The notes below the pieces were generated by a model. The model searched no databases. It worked only from the letters and a program-made list of their open reading frames with translations, and was not told where the DNA came from. A DNA stretch of 64,000 bases from assembly GCF_014595955.1 (NCBI RefSeq), contig NZ_JABVCF010000017.1:1-64000 (forward strand), written 5' to 3'. This document shows, one piece after another, positions 1-8,415 of this stretch (position 1 is its first letter; each line of letters begins with the position of its first letter). Source of the DNA: Pseudaminobacter soli (ex Zhang et al. 2022). Lineage in GTDB: Bacteria; Pseudomonadota; Alphaproteobacteria; Rhizobiales; Rhizobiaceae. The position numbers and the translations under genes were made by a program.

Positions 1-599
1 GTGCAGCCCAGTGGCATGTTCGAGAGGGACTGGCCGCCTACAGTTGCGGGGGCAGTTTCGGTTCGCGGCAAGCCGCGGCGAATTCCCTGTTACTTCCTTG
101 CGGAAACCGACGCGGGCTTCGTAGCCAAATGCGCCGACCGGATCAAGCCGCATCGGTCCAGGCCTCGGGCAATCGCCTTGGGTAAACGCGTCCGCTTCAG
201 CAGAGCCGGCCGTCCCGCACATCCAGTTCGCTGTGTAGTTCGTTGGCGAAATCCCCAAGCCGCCTTTTGGTGTCCGCTTGGTGGGTCACGAAGCCCGTGA
301 AGCAACGGGATTCGGGGGGGGGCACGGTGTTGGCCGACCGGGACTGGGGTTCTCCCCGGCATCCGCGAGGCACAGACCTCCAGCAATGCCAAGCGCGGCC
401 TCCTCGCCGTAGCGGATGCCGGAAGCGATGGCCTTGCCCCGCAGGCAAAATCCCGACCCGGGGGCCATCGGTTCGCCACGACAATATCGATCACACTCTC
501 ACCGCCTGTCCGCGTCCACGCTCAAGCCACAGGTGCACGCCTGACCAGCCCATTTCCCGTGGCGATGGGGCATCCGAATCGGCTCCCGTCAAGTCAGCA
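1..599. other. Stretch without an intact gene; possible decayed FixL-like sensor kinase on the minus strand
   Basis: No intact gene is supported here. On the minus strand around positions 190-300 one frame reads FTGFV, then a few residues on, KRRL and a Glu/Leu-rich stretch. This resembles the end of the second PAS domain and the linker of FixL-type sensor kinases (FFTGFVRDLTE...). Upstream frames are scrambled and I could not follow the domain further. The match is short and could be chance. Confidence 0.25.
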
Positions 600-1097
600 C
601 TATTTGGTCGATGCGATCGGAGCCGACCGTAGTGAGCTGATCGCTAAGAAGACGGCTCCGGTGACGATCGCGATATCTGCAGTGTTAAAAGTGGGCCAAT
701 GCCAAGTGCCTAAATGAAGATCAATGAAGTCGGTAACCGCTCCTTGCTGCATTCGATCGTAGATGTTCCCACTGGCACCTCCAGCCATCAATCCGAAGGC
801 CATTGCATCGGTGCGGTCCTTCGCATAGGGCATCCATATCAACAGAATGCACGTTATACCTGATGTGATCACGGATAGGACAAGAGAAGAGTCTTCGAAA
901 TGACTTGACAGGAGGCCGAAACTAATACCGCGATTGTATGATAAAGTAATGTTTAGAAAACTTGTTACATATATGTCTTTCTCCGACCTCGAGATGATCT
1001 CGACGATCGCAAATTTCGACAGTTGATCAATCAGGAACGAAGAAACTACGCAAGCGAGGCCCAAGAGACCTCGGGAGACATTTCGGTATCGCTTCAT
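600..1097 (-). CDS. lspA: Lipoprotein signal peptidase (signal peptidase II)
   Basis: Membrane aspartyl protease that removes the signal peptide of prolipoproteins after lipid attachment. The frame runs open upstream, but the start is best placed at 1097: the protein then begins MKRYRNVSRG, straight before the first membrane segment, with an AGAGG-like ribosome site upstream. The length of 165 residues is normal for the family. Family motifs are all visible: NRGISFG, the GGASGNIYDR block with one catalytic Asp, VTDFID, and FNTADI with the second catalytic Asp. It diverges from the BTLCP protease gene and lies downstream of lnt on the same strand. Base composition is more AT-rich than its neighbours around 900-1020. 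Activity is inferred from the intact motifs. A second, broken copy lies at about 22766-23185. Confidence 0.93.
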   Translation of the reverse strand: MKRYRNVSRGLLGLACVVSSFLIDQLSKFAIVEIISRSEKDIYVTSFLNITLSYNRGISFGLLSSHFEDSSLVLSVITSGITCILLIWMPYAKDRTDAMAFGLMAGGASGNIYDRMQQGAVTDFIDLHLGTWHWPTFNTADIAIVTGAVFLAISSLRSAPIASTK

Positions 1098-1299
1098 TGT
1101 CAGCCTCTGCCGGGATGGAGGGAGACAGCTTCGCCGCTCTAGCTGCTTGAGCTTCAATCGGCAGCCTGCAGTTTCCTGTGGAAACTCGCGTGTGGTGCGG
1201 CGACATCTCACGAACTCGTGGCCCATCCGCAATGGACGCGAACCGCAAGAGCCGTTAGCAATTTGGTGACATAGATTAAAATCGGACGGGGGTTGCGCA

Positions 1300-1902
1300 G
1301 TGACCGTGCGGAAGTCGATAGCAGCCATGTGCATGATGGCTGTCTGGTCGTTTTGGGCCAGCGATGCATGGACCCATCCATCCGCGATGGTCACAGGAAG
1401 TCTGACATCTCAACCGATCGGGCACTATGAGTTCTGCAAGCGCAATGCTTCGGAGTGCTCGATACGCTCCCGCGACGTGACGCCGACAACTATGTCGAAG
1501 GAGTTTCTTGAACGGCTGGCGAAACTCACCGTGTCTGTGAATAAAGCCATCCAGTCGAAAACCGACCTAGCGGTGTACGGAAAAGAGGAATTCTGGACCT
1601 ATCCGGTCGATGCAGGCGATTGCGAGGACTATGCCCTGGCGAAACGCCGAGTTTTGCTTGGAGCCGGCATCCCGGCGTCGAATCTCCTGCTCACCGTATT
1701 ACGACGTCAAACCGGCGAGGGACATGCGGTCCTGACCGTTCGAACCGACGTCGGAGACGTCATTCTCGACAACCTCACGGACGCAGTTTTGAATTGGGAC
1801 GAGACCGGATATATCTATCTGAAGCGACAAGCGATCGATCATACCGGGCGATGGGTGTCGATCCGAGACGGTGATGCGCCGCTGGTCGGCTCTGTTCACT
1901 AA
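1300..1902 (+). CDS. Transglutaminase-like cysteine proteinase (BTLCP, peptidase C93 / LapG-like)
   Basis: 200-residue exported protein of the bacterial transglutaminase-like cysteine proteinase family (BTLCP, Pfam Peptidase_C93), the family that contains the periplasmic adhesin protease LapG. A signal peptide is visible at residues 1-25. The catalytic triad is readable: Cys in GDCEDYAL (about residue 108), His in GEGHAVLTV (about 147), and Asp in ILDN. It lies on the plus strand inside an otherwise minus-strand cluster, diverging from lspA. No LapD partner or large adhesin is visible in the window, so the substrate is unknown. A second, frameshifted copy of the same family lies at about 10190-10700. 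Confidence 0.85.
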   Translation: MTVRKSIAAMCMMAVWSFWASDAWTHPSAMVTGSLTSQPIGHYEFCKRNASECSIRSRDVTPTTMSKEFLERLAKLTVSVNKAIQSKTDLAVYGKEEFWTYPVDAGDCEDYALAKRRVLLGAGIPASNLLLTVLRRQTGEGHAVLTVRTDVGDVILDNLTDAVLNWDETGYIYLKRQAIDHTGRWVSIRDGDAPLVGSVH

Positions 1903-1917
1903 GCCCGGAGCAATGCT

Positions 1918-3474
1918 TCAGCTCGTTGGTGGTCGTCGTCGGCCGAACGTGCCAGCGGTGACGAGCAGCGCTGCGACCACCAACACCGGGACGTGTCCAA
2001 ACCGGCCGAACAGAGTCCCGGCGGGTGCTGGTGCGGGCAACCGACCATCGATCACACCGCTGACGTTCAGAGGAAGCATGCCGTCCACTCGACCATAACT
2101 GTCGACAATCGCACTGACACCACTGTTGGCCGCACGAAGGAGCGGCAATCCAGCCTCGATCGCACGGACTTTTGCCGCAAGAAAGTGCTGGTAAGGCCCG
2201 GCGGACAAGCCGAACCAAGCGTCATTTGTGATGTTCAGGATCCACCGTTCGTCGCCCTCGCGAGCGCGTGGGAAAATTGCCTCGTAGCAGATCAAGACCC
2301 GCGCGGCTGGTAGCCCGTCAAATGAAACTGGCGCACTGCTGTTACCCGGAATATAGTCTATGTCTCCTACGGTCATCTTCATGGCGCCGAGAACATTTTT
2401 GAACGGAGTGAACTCCCCGAACGGCACCAGTCGCACCTTGTCATAATCCGCGACGAGCTGTCCCCGGTCGTTTATCACCAGAAGGCTGTTCAACAAGGCT
2501 GCATCCTTAGAGCGACGCTCAGGGGCTTCCCGGACGGCTCCGAAGAGAAGCAGGCCGCCGGGTGGCACGCTGGCCACGAGCGCAGCAGGCATGTTGCGGC
2601 CGAGTTCAAAGAGGAGAGGATACGCCGTTTCGGGCCAGACCACGTAGCGAGGCCGATCGCCCCCACCTGACGTGCTGAGAGCAAGGAGCTTGTCGAGGAT
2701 TCCGTTTGCTTGGTTCGGCTCCCATTTCTGGTTCTGAGGAATGTTCGGCTGGACGAGACGTAACCGTTGGCCGTTGGCAGGGGCGTCAGCGGCAGCCAGA
2801 CGCAATGCGCCGCCCGCCCATAGAACGACGAAGCCGATCACCGGCGCCAGGATGAGAACGAGCACAGTCGACAAACTGCCGAACCGGAATCTCTCGATGA
2901 TCAGGATTGGCATAGTCGCCAAGAGAACGGTGAGGAGCCCGAGACCATAGATCCCCACTGCGGAGGTAGTCTGAAGGACTTCATCGCTGAATCCCCAGAT
3001 GTATCCTATCAGATTCCAGGGAAATCCTGTAAGTACTGCACCGCGGCCCATCTCCGCCATGCACCATGCAGCCGGAAAGATGACGAGTGCTGCCGGGCCT
3101 GGTCCGCCGAGATAACGCGTGGCCATTGCAGCGAGCGCCGGAAACATAGCCAGAAATGCGGAAAGCGTGGCCACCGCTGGCCAGGCCAGCACGCCAAATC
3201 TTTCGGCCTCGACGGCAAAGCTCTCGTTTATCCAGCTCAGGCCGACGATAAACTGGCCGAAGCCAAAGGCCCAGCCGACCACGAACGCTGCCCAGACATT
3301 CGGACTATGGCGTATCAGAAACGCCTGCGCGCAAACGCCAAAATATGCGACTGGAAAGGCGAAATAGGGAGCGAATCCCAACCCGCTCAGCCCACCAATC
3401 GCTACAGAAAGTACGAATTGATGACGAAGTCTTATGAAAGACCCGATATTCGAAATCAAGCCAATCCGGTTCAT
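1918..3474 (-). CDS. lnt: Apolipoprotein N-acyltransferase
   Basis: Membrane enzyme that adds the third acyl chain to the N-terminal cysteine of lipoproteins. The start at 3474 (MNRIGLISN) is preferred over the open-frame extension upstream because it sits just before the hydrophobic N-terminal half. The length of 518 residues is typical. An N-terminal multi-span membrane domain (to about residue 200) is followed by a carbon-nitrogen hydrolase domain. Its Glu-Lys-Cys triad is visible: Glu in WPETAYP, Lys in YDKVRLVPFGEF, Cys in LICYEAIFP. It is encoded with lspA, but lgt, the first enzyme of lipoprotein maturation, is absent from the window. Plasmid-borne lnt next to lspA is unusual because both normally have chromosomal housekeeping copies. 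Confidence 0.95.
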   Translation of the reverse strand: MNRIGLISNIGSFIRLRHQFVLSVAIGGLSGLGFAPYFAFPVAYFGVCAQAFLIRHSPNVWAAFVVGWAFGFGQFIVGLSWINESFAVEAERFGVLAWPAVATLSAFLAMFPALAAMATRYLGGPGPAALVIFPAAWCMAEMGRGAVLTGFPWNLIGYIWGFSDEVLQTTSAVGIYGLGLLTVLLATMPILIIERFRFGSLSTVLVLILAPVIGFVVLWAGGALRLAAADAPANGQRLRLVQPNIPQNQKWEPNQANGILDKLLALSTSGGGDRPRYVVWPETAYPLLFELGRNMPAALVASVPPGGLLLFGAVREAPERRSKDAALLNSLLVINDRGQLVADYDKVRLVPFGEFTPFKNVLGAMKMTVGDIDYIPGNSSAPVSFDGLPAARVLICYEAIFPRAREGDERWILNITNDAWFGLSAGPYQHFLAAKVRAIEAGLPLLRAANSGVSAIVDSYGRVDGMLPLNVSGVIDGRLPAPAPAGTLFGRFGHVPVLVVAALLVTAGTFGRRRPPTS

Positions 3475-3509
3475 GTCTGGGCCGCTCCGCACCGGCCCCA
3501 GCCGACGTA

Positions 3510-3875
3510 ACCAAGCCCAGGAAAGCGCTTGAGCCGCCAAAAGCCGATAAGCGTGAGGCGCCCCGTCATCAGTATGACCATAGCGATCATGATGCCGCCG
3601 GCGAGACTATTGAGAACGTGGCCGGCATATCGGACGCGCTTGAAACCAGCAGCGATAGCGCGGAATGCGATAGCAACAACGAGAAAGGGAAATCCCAAGC
3701 CCTAAGCTGTAGGCCGCGAGGAGAATTGCACGACTGCCGGCCGATACCGCCGTAAGGGCAGGAAGGGAACCGAGATCGGACCTCTGCAAAGGCATCCAGC
3801 CGAAAGCGAACGTAAGTCCAAGCCCTGGCAGCCTGAGATCCCTAAAAAGCACCGGTACCTTGATCGGACCTATCA
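3510..3875 (-). pseudogene. ccdA: Decayed ccdA (cytochrome c biogenesis / DsbD-like membrane protein)
   Basis: Two overlapping minus-strand frames together read as the C-terminal half of a CcdA-type thiol-transfer membrane protein. The first gives GLGLTFAFGW, then MPLQRSDLGS where the family has TPC and a second conserved block, then LLAAYSLGLG. Near 3690 the reading frame shifts and continues as GFPFLVVAIAF and, later, MTGRLTLIGFWRLKRFPGLG. The first cysteine of the family is lost and the N-terminal half is missing. It sits between lnt and ppiC in the same orientation. It was therefore probably once the electron donor for the neighbouring DsbA-like protein or for cytochrome maturation. Confidence 0.75.
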
Positions 3876-3909
3876 TCACAAGGCCAAAGCGCAGGCGGCG
3901 TTCCCGCAG

Positions 3910-4785
3910 TCAGTGTTCATGGCCATCCTCCGCCTCGGGAGGGGTTACGTCCGCAATAAGCTTCTCCACCTTCGCGGCGGCCCGCAGTTCCGAAATAATC
4001 CGTCTTTCCTCCGAAGCTGCGAGGGCTTGCCGGATCTGTGGTGCTACGGCATCGAAAGGCGGGGCTGGCCGGTTGCGCGTCGCCTCGAGCCAAACGACAT
4101 GGAAGCCAAAGGCTGTTGCAACCGGCGTCTGGGTGAATTCACCTGGCTGTAGCTTAGCGGCGACGGCGTCGATTTCGGGCATGATCTGCCCTTCGGCGAT
4201 GAAGCCGAGATCGCCGCCATTTTGCTTGGAGAGCTCATCGACGGAACGTTCTTCTGCGAGCTCCGCGAAAGCCCGACCAGCTTTTAGCGCCGAGATGACT
4301 TCGAGAGCATCGCTCTCACTGCGAAGCAGTATGTGCCGAAGGCGACGTTCCAGAACCGGCGGGATCTTCGCCGCCTGTTCGGCGTATGCGGCCCTGACAG
4401 CCGCATCCGTTACGGCCGCAGCGACGCGTTGTTCCAGAAACAGGGAGCGCAGCGTTTGAGCCTCAAAGAACGCCAATTGCCGTTTGTAGGCGTCTTGTTC
4501 GGCCACGTTTGCCGCACGCGCTGCGTCGGCCACGATCTTGAGCTCGATCAAGGCATCGACGAGCACGGAGCGCTTCGCATCTTCGGGCATCTGGCCGAGC
4601 TGCTGCGAATACATCTGCTCGGCAGTAGCGAGATCGTCCGCGGTTATCTCCTGGCCGTTGACGCGGCCGACAACGTCGGCGTCCTGTGCTCGGGCGACCG
4701 GCCCGAGAGACCACGATAGCGAGAAGATTGTCGTGCCGATGAGAAGCCGGTTCTTCCATCCCCGACATTTGGTCCTGCTGGTCAT
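3910..4785 (-). CDS. Periplasmic peptidyl-prolyl cis-trans isomerase, parvulin (PpiC/SurA) type
   Basis: 291-residue exported foldase. A signal peptide ends at about VARAQDA (residue 34). A SurA-like N-terminal helical region follows (VNGQEITADDL, then MYSQQL). The parvulin domain spans about residues 140-250, with the family landmarks RRLRHILL, a GGDLGF block, and TAFGFHVVWL. The C-terminus is Glu/His rich (EDGHEH), which might bind metal; that is inference. It starts 9 bases after the stop of the dsbA-like gene, so the two are very likely co-transcribed. It probably assists folding of exported proteins made by this cluster. Confidence 0.9.
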   Translation of the reverse strand: MTSRTKCRGWKNRLLIGTTIFSLSWSLGPVARAQDADVVGRVNGQEITADDLATAEQMYSQQLGQMPEDAKRSVLVDALIELKIVADAARAANVAEQDAYKRQLAFFEAQTLRSLFLEQRVAAAVTDAAVRAAYAEQAAKIPPVLERRLRHILLRSESDALEVISALKAGRAFAELAEERSVDELSKQNGGDLGFIAEGQIMPEIDAVAAKLQPGEFTQTPVATAFGFHVVWLEATRNRPAPPFDAVAPQIRQALAASEERRIISELRAAAKVEKLIADVTPPEAEDGHEH

Positions 4786-4794
4786 GAAACCTTC

Positions 4795-5427
4795 CTACTG
4801 CTTGGCGGCAGCGACCAGCGGATCGATGATCGCGCCGAAGCGCTCAATGCTGGGAGCACCCTTCTGCATCTCCCCATTGATGAAGAATGTGGGCGTGGAA
4901 TCGACGCCGAAGGACCTGCCCGCATCCGCAACGGCCGTGACCTGCTCGAGCAGCTTCTGGTCCTCAAGGCACTTTTCGAAGTCCGCAGTGCTCATTCCGG
5001 TCATGCCCATGACCGACCTGAGCGCACCCGTACCGTCAGCCACCCGTGCCCATTTGTCCTGGGTTCGATAGAGCAGATCGATGGTGGGGTACCATTTGTC
5101 GTCGCCTACGCACCGCGCCAGCATGAAGCCGGCCGCGGCCCGAGGATCGAAGGGGAACTCTCGCATGATGAACCGGACCTGACCGGTGTCGACATACTTC
5201 TTCTTGAGCTCCGGCCACACGTTGACATGAAAGGTGCGGCAATGGGGGCAGGTCAGCGAGGCGTATTCGATGATCGTGACCGGTGCATCGTCAGGCCCGA
5301 AACTCTTCTCGGGAAGTGGGCCCGGCGCCAGCAGCGCCTCGGGCGTCGGCTGTGCGGACAGCAGGCCAGGATAGCTTGCAACCATGCCCGTGGCAGCGAT
5401 GCCTAAAATCAAATTGCGACGTTTCAT
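4795..5427 (-). CDS. DsbA-family thiol:disulfide oxidoreductase
   Basis: 210-residue periplasmic protein with an N-terminal signal peptide (MKRRNLILGIAATGMV, cleavage near SAQP) and a DsbA/BdbD-like thioredoxin fold. The active site CPHC is in SLTCPHCRTFH (about residue 62). The cis-Pro loop appears as VDSTPTFFING (about residue 175). An AGGAG-like ribosome site precedes the start. It introduces or rearranges disulfides in exported proteins, and the cysteine-bearing neighbours (Cox11, L,D-transpeptidases) are possible clients. Its natural electron partner could have been the CcdA-like protein now decayed at 3510-3875. Confidence 0.9.
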   Translation of the reverse strand: MKRRNLILGIAATGMVASYPGLLSAQPTPEALLAPGPLPEKSFGPDDAPVTIIEYASLTCPHCRTFHVNVWPELKKKYVDTGQVRFIMREFPFDPRAAAGFMLARCVGDDKWYPTIDLLYRTQDKWARVADGTGALRSVMGMTGMSTADFEKCLEDQKLLEQVTAVADAGRSFGVDSTPTFFINGEMQKGAPSIERFGAIIDPLVAAAKQ

Positions 5428-5493
5428 CTCGAGCTCCTTTCGTGAGGACGAGGTTGTGCAAGCTCTAGCCGCTTGAGAGGCAAGAGACTTTCG

Positions 5494-6270
5494 CTATGCA
5501 AATGCTCGAGTGCCGCTTCTAACGACGATTGGCGTCGGGGTTGCGACGCGATCGTAGAGATCGATGATGTCCTGGTTCATCAATCGAACGCAGCCGCTGG
5601 AGACCGCCTTACCAATGGTCCAGTATTCCGGCGTGCCGTGCAGGCGGTAGAGCGTGTCTTGTCTATTCTGGAAGATGTAGAGCGCTCTCGCCCCAAGCGG
5701 ATTGTCGAGCCCGGGCGCCTGGCCGCCGTTCTCCGCACTGTACTTTGCAAGTTTAGGTTGACGCGCGATCATCTCTGCCGGCGGGGTCCATTTCGGCCAC
5801 CGCTGCTTCCACTGAATCACGCCTTCTCCCGACCACGCGAAGCCTTGGCGGCCGAGGCCGACACCATACCGCATCGCCTTGCCGCCGGGACGGACGAGAT
5901 AGAGATAGTAGGATCTGGTATCGACAACGATAGTGCCGGGGCGCTCACCGGTTGGATCATCTACGAGTTGCCTATAGAAGCGCTCATCGACCTTGGTCAG
6001 GTCGACCGCCGGGATCGAGAAATCCTCTTCCGGCATCGCCCCGTACATTGTGGACCAACGTCGGGTCTTACCGCCAGATGGCTCGGCGGCAGGCGCGTCT
6101 GGTGCCGGCACCACAGGCGGGCCGCCGGTCGTCGCGCAGGCAGGCAAAACCAGCCCGCTGGCGGCCGCCGCGCTCAGGCTCAGGAGTTGTCGCCGGGAGA
6201 AATATGTTCGTCCGTCTCTTAGGGTCACTGTTAGGCTCGCAATAGGGTCATTTGGATCCGGCGCTTGCAT
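5494..6270 (-). CDS. L,D-transpeptidase (YkuD domain), lipoprotein
   Basis: 258 residues. The N-terminus carries a twin-Arg-like SRRQLLSLSA stretch and a lipobox (VLPAC), so it is probably anchored as a lipoprotein. The YkuD catalytic domain occupies about residues 115-250. The catalytic signature is intact: HGTPEYW, then SSGCVRL with the nucleophilic Cys. The enzyme makes 3-3 peptidoglycan cross-links or attaches proteins to peptidoglycan. It stands alone between dsbA and a small secreted protein, on the same strand. Copper inhibits some L,D-transpeptidases in other bacteria. Why this cluster also encodes copper proteins is open. Confidence 0.9.
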   Translation of the reverse strand: MQAPDPNDPIASLTVTLRDGRTYFSRRQLLSLSAAAASGLVLPACATTGGPPVVPAPDAPAAEPSGGKTRRWSTMYGAMPEEDFSIPAVDLTKVDERFYRQLVDDPTGERPGTIVVDTRSYYLYLVRPGGKAMRYGVGLGRQGFAWSGEGVIQWKQRWPKWTPPAEMIARQPKLAKYSAENGGQAPGLDNPLGARALYIFQNRQDTLYRLHGTPEYWTIGKAVSSGCVRLMNQDIIDLYDRVATPTPIVVRSGTRAFA

Positions 6271-6368
6271 GGCAAGCGCTCCGGAGCGCGAGGAACGACC
6301 TGTTCAGCGCATCATGTCGGGCATGTCTCCCGATCGGAGCGACAATCGATCGTTCTCGTCTTGTGACG

Positions 6369-6674
6369 CTATCGGGGCGGGGGGACGACTAATGAAATGA
6401 GCCCAGGAGGGATGGCGCGAATATGCCCTTCCGGTGGCGAACAATGCGCTTCACGGATGACGGGTACATTCCATTCGGCGAGCCAACTACAACTGTCATG
6501 GCACTTCGCCGCCGCGTTGGACGAAATCGGCGCGGTCCCGTCGTCGCTATCTGATGCAAAATCCGCAAAAAGTGAGGCGATCCTGGCCGGCTCCTCGCCG
6601 GCTTCGACCGACGAGACCACGGCATGCAGACTGAGCAAGCAAAGCATGAGAAGAGCAAGCAGCGTCCTGGCCAT
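6369..6674 (-). CDS. Small secreted protein of unknown function
   Basis: I do not recognise this family. The start at 6674 (MARTLLALLML) is preferred to the in-frame ATG at 6716 because the signal peptide then begins at residue 1 and the gene starts 4 bases after the stop of the upstream L,D-transpeptidase gene. The 101-residue product has a clear signal peptide (to about VEAGEE) and three cysteines in the mature part (KCHDSCSW and HCSPP), two of them next to His or Trp. A disulfide or metal site is possible but not shown. The spacing suggests translation coupled to the upstream gene. Confidence 0.55.
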   Translation of the reverse strand: MARTLLALLMLCLLSLHAVVSSVEAGEEPARIASLFADFASDSDDGTAPISSNAAAKCHDSCSWLAEWNVPVIREAHCSPPEGHIRAIPPGLISLVVPPPR

Positions 6675-6678
6675 CGCG

Positions 6679-7695
6679 TCATTCGCTCGGCGAGTGAGGG
6701 TCGGCCAAGGCCGCATCGGGACGACTGATCGGCACCGATGTCAAGGAGGTCCGTTTCGCCAGTGCCGACTGGCCATTGCGTTCGAGCAGCTTGCGGAAAC
6801 TCGGATGCATGCCGCCATCGGCGTAGGCGTGGGCCGAAAGCACGCCGCCGGCGGCAAAAAGACCTTCCATGGCGAGCCGATCGGACTCCGTTCTGGCGGC
6901 GACCTGGGGGTCAGGCGCGTTCAACGCCGGCGGACATGCTGCTAGTACATTTCGTGGCTCGCCGCCTTCGAACTCCCTGTCGAAGACATAGCGTCCCTCG
7001 CAATAGGAAACCTTCGGTTGCCTCCGCGTGACCTCGAAGATGTCATAGCCCTGCTTGAGGTCGGACCAGAAGGCAAAGTTCGGGTCGTTCCGGTTCTTCG
7101 CCATGTTTTGAGGGGTCATCCGGAACGGAAACGCCTGGACTTGGAATGAGGCCTGACCGCCTTTCAGGGCCTCGCGTGCGACCGCATAGATCTCAGCAAC
7201 ACCTTCGTCGGTAAGCGCGTAGCATCCGGAAGACGAGCACGCTCCGTGCACCATCAGCGCTTCCCCGGTATAGCCGAGAGCCGCTTCAAGCTTGTTCGGA
7301 TAGCCGAGATTGAAAGATAAGTAGAATTGGGAAGTGGGATTCAGCATCCCCGCGGAGACATGGTAGAAGCCCTCGGGCGCCTGCCGATCCCCATTTTCTT
7401 TCTTAGGTCCAAGTTTTCCCGACCACCGACACATTGGGTAGGTGTTGAGCAAGGCGAACTTGCCGCTACGGTCGCGCTTCCAGATCTCCAGTTCGCTTTC
7501 CTGTTTGAAGATCCTGACGAGGATGGGCGCCGAAGGCGTCATCGACTTGCCCGACATTTTCGCCACGAGTGCGGCAGGGATCGGCTGCGTCGCCTTCCCG
7601 TCGACCTCAAGAACGCTCGACACGCATGCGCTCAGGAGGAGCGCAAGTGCAGCAAAGCAGCCCATTCTTAAAGCCGTCACCATCATCAAAGCCAT
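6679..7695 (-). CDS. YafK-type L,D-transpeptidase, lipoprotein
   Basis: About 338 residues. The frame opens with a TTG codon at 7710, and the ATG at 7695 is a better start. A lipobox (LLLSAC) predicts a lipoprotein. The catalytic region matches YafK-type murein L,D-transpeptidases: a SELEIWKRD block, RQAPEGFYHVS, HGACSSSGCYALTD with the active Cys, and later FPFRM. Members of this family cut or form links between peptidoglycan and Braun-type lipoproteins, or act as amidase-like enzymes, so its activity may differ from that of the YkuD protein next to it. It is followed 4 bases later by the small secreted protein, suggesting one transcript with the downstream envelope genes. Confidence 0.85.
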   Translation of the reverse strand: MALMMVTALRMGCFAALALLLSACVSSVLEVDGKATQPIPAALVAKMSGKSMTPSAPILVRIFKQESELEIWKRDRSGKFALLNTYPMCRWSGKLGPKKENGDRQAPEGFYHVSAGMLNPTSQFYLSFNLGYPNKLEAALGYTGEALMVHGACSSSGCYALTDEGVAEIYAVAREALKGGQASFQVQAFPFRMTPQNMAKNRNDPNFAFWSDLKQGYDIFEVTRRQPKVSYCEGRYVFDREFEGGEPRNVLAACPPALNAPDPQVAARTESDRLAMEGLFAAGGVLSAHAYADGGMHPSFRKLLERNGQSALAKRTSLTSVPISRPDAALADPHSPSE

Positions 7696-7901
7696 TCGTA
7701 TCGGCCACAACCATACGCGGCGGCCCCTCGCATTGTCCGCCCACCATAGTTAAAATGATGTTTCCGCCCATAAGCCCGCGAGCGGCAATCAACCGCACCT
7801 AGCTCGCCCACCCAGGTAGCAAGGCTGCCAAAGAAGAGACCATGCTTTAAAAGTTCCAGCCATCGGTGCCCCGTATACCGATCATGTTCTCTTCGTCGCG
7901 G

Positions 7902-8360
7902 TCAATGGCCGGCTTCATCCTCGACTATGACCATGGTGGTCACCTTTCCCTTGTCGCCGAAGTCGAGCACAAGTTCGAACGTGTCGCCGGCCGCGGGCGA
8001 TGTCTTCAGGCCAGTAACCCAGATGTGTTCACGCCATTCGGCAAGCCCGAGTGGCTTGTTGGGAACGAGACTGATGCTCAGAGGCCAGGTCTCTTTGTCG
8101 CCAACCTTGAGGCGGAAACGTACTTCGCCGGCGACCGGCGATTCAGCGTCGACCAGCGATACTGTGTCGGCCCCTTGATTGAGGATAGCGCCGTATACAG
8201 GCAACCCGTCCACTCCCTCTGGCGGGACCGGGGCCCAGACGTGACCTATCGCGATGGACCCCAGCTTGTAGCTGTGAGCTGACGCTTCGCCGATGGTGGC
8301 GAGCGGCAGGAACAGACACACCATGGCAACCAGAAGGATGGAAGGCCATCGGTCAGTCAT
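7902..8360 (-). CDS. PCuAC-like periplasmic protein with altered copper ligands
   Basis: 152 residues from the start at 8360 (MTDRWPSILL), which begins a signal peptide ending near ASAHS. The mature start (SYKLGSIAIGHVWAP) is typical of PCu(A)C copper chaperones, as is the end (FELVLDFGDKG, then VTTMVIVE). The canonical ligand set (His-Met in the middle, His-X-Met further on) is not present: the expected HEM position reads as RFRLK and the second site as WVTGLK. The fold is therefore recognisable but copper binding in the known way is doubtful. It is encoded immediately downstream of cox11, which fits a role in cytochrome oxidase assembly by association only. Confidence 0.72.
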   Translation of the reverse strand: MTDRWPSILLVAMVCLFLPLATIGEASAHSYKLGSIAIGHVWAPVPPEGVDGLPVYGAILNQGADTVSLVDAESPVAGEVRFRLKVGDKETWPLSISLVPNKPLGLAEWREHIWVTGLKTSPAAGDTFELVLDFGDKGKVTTMVIVEDEAGH

Positions 8361-8415
8361 CAGCCCCGTCCGGCCTGACCGTACTTCGTCAAAATGAAAC
8401 CTATTGCCTACCATG

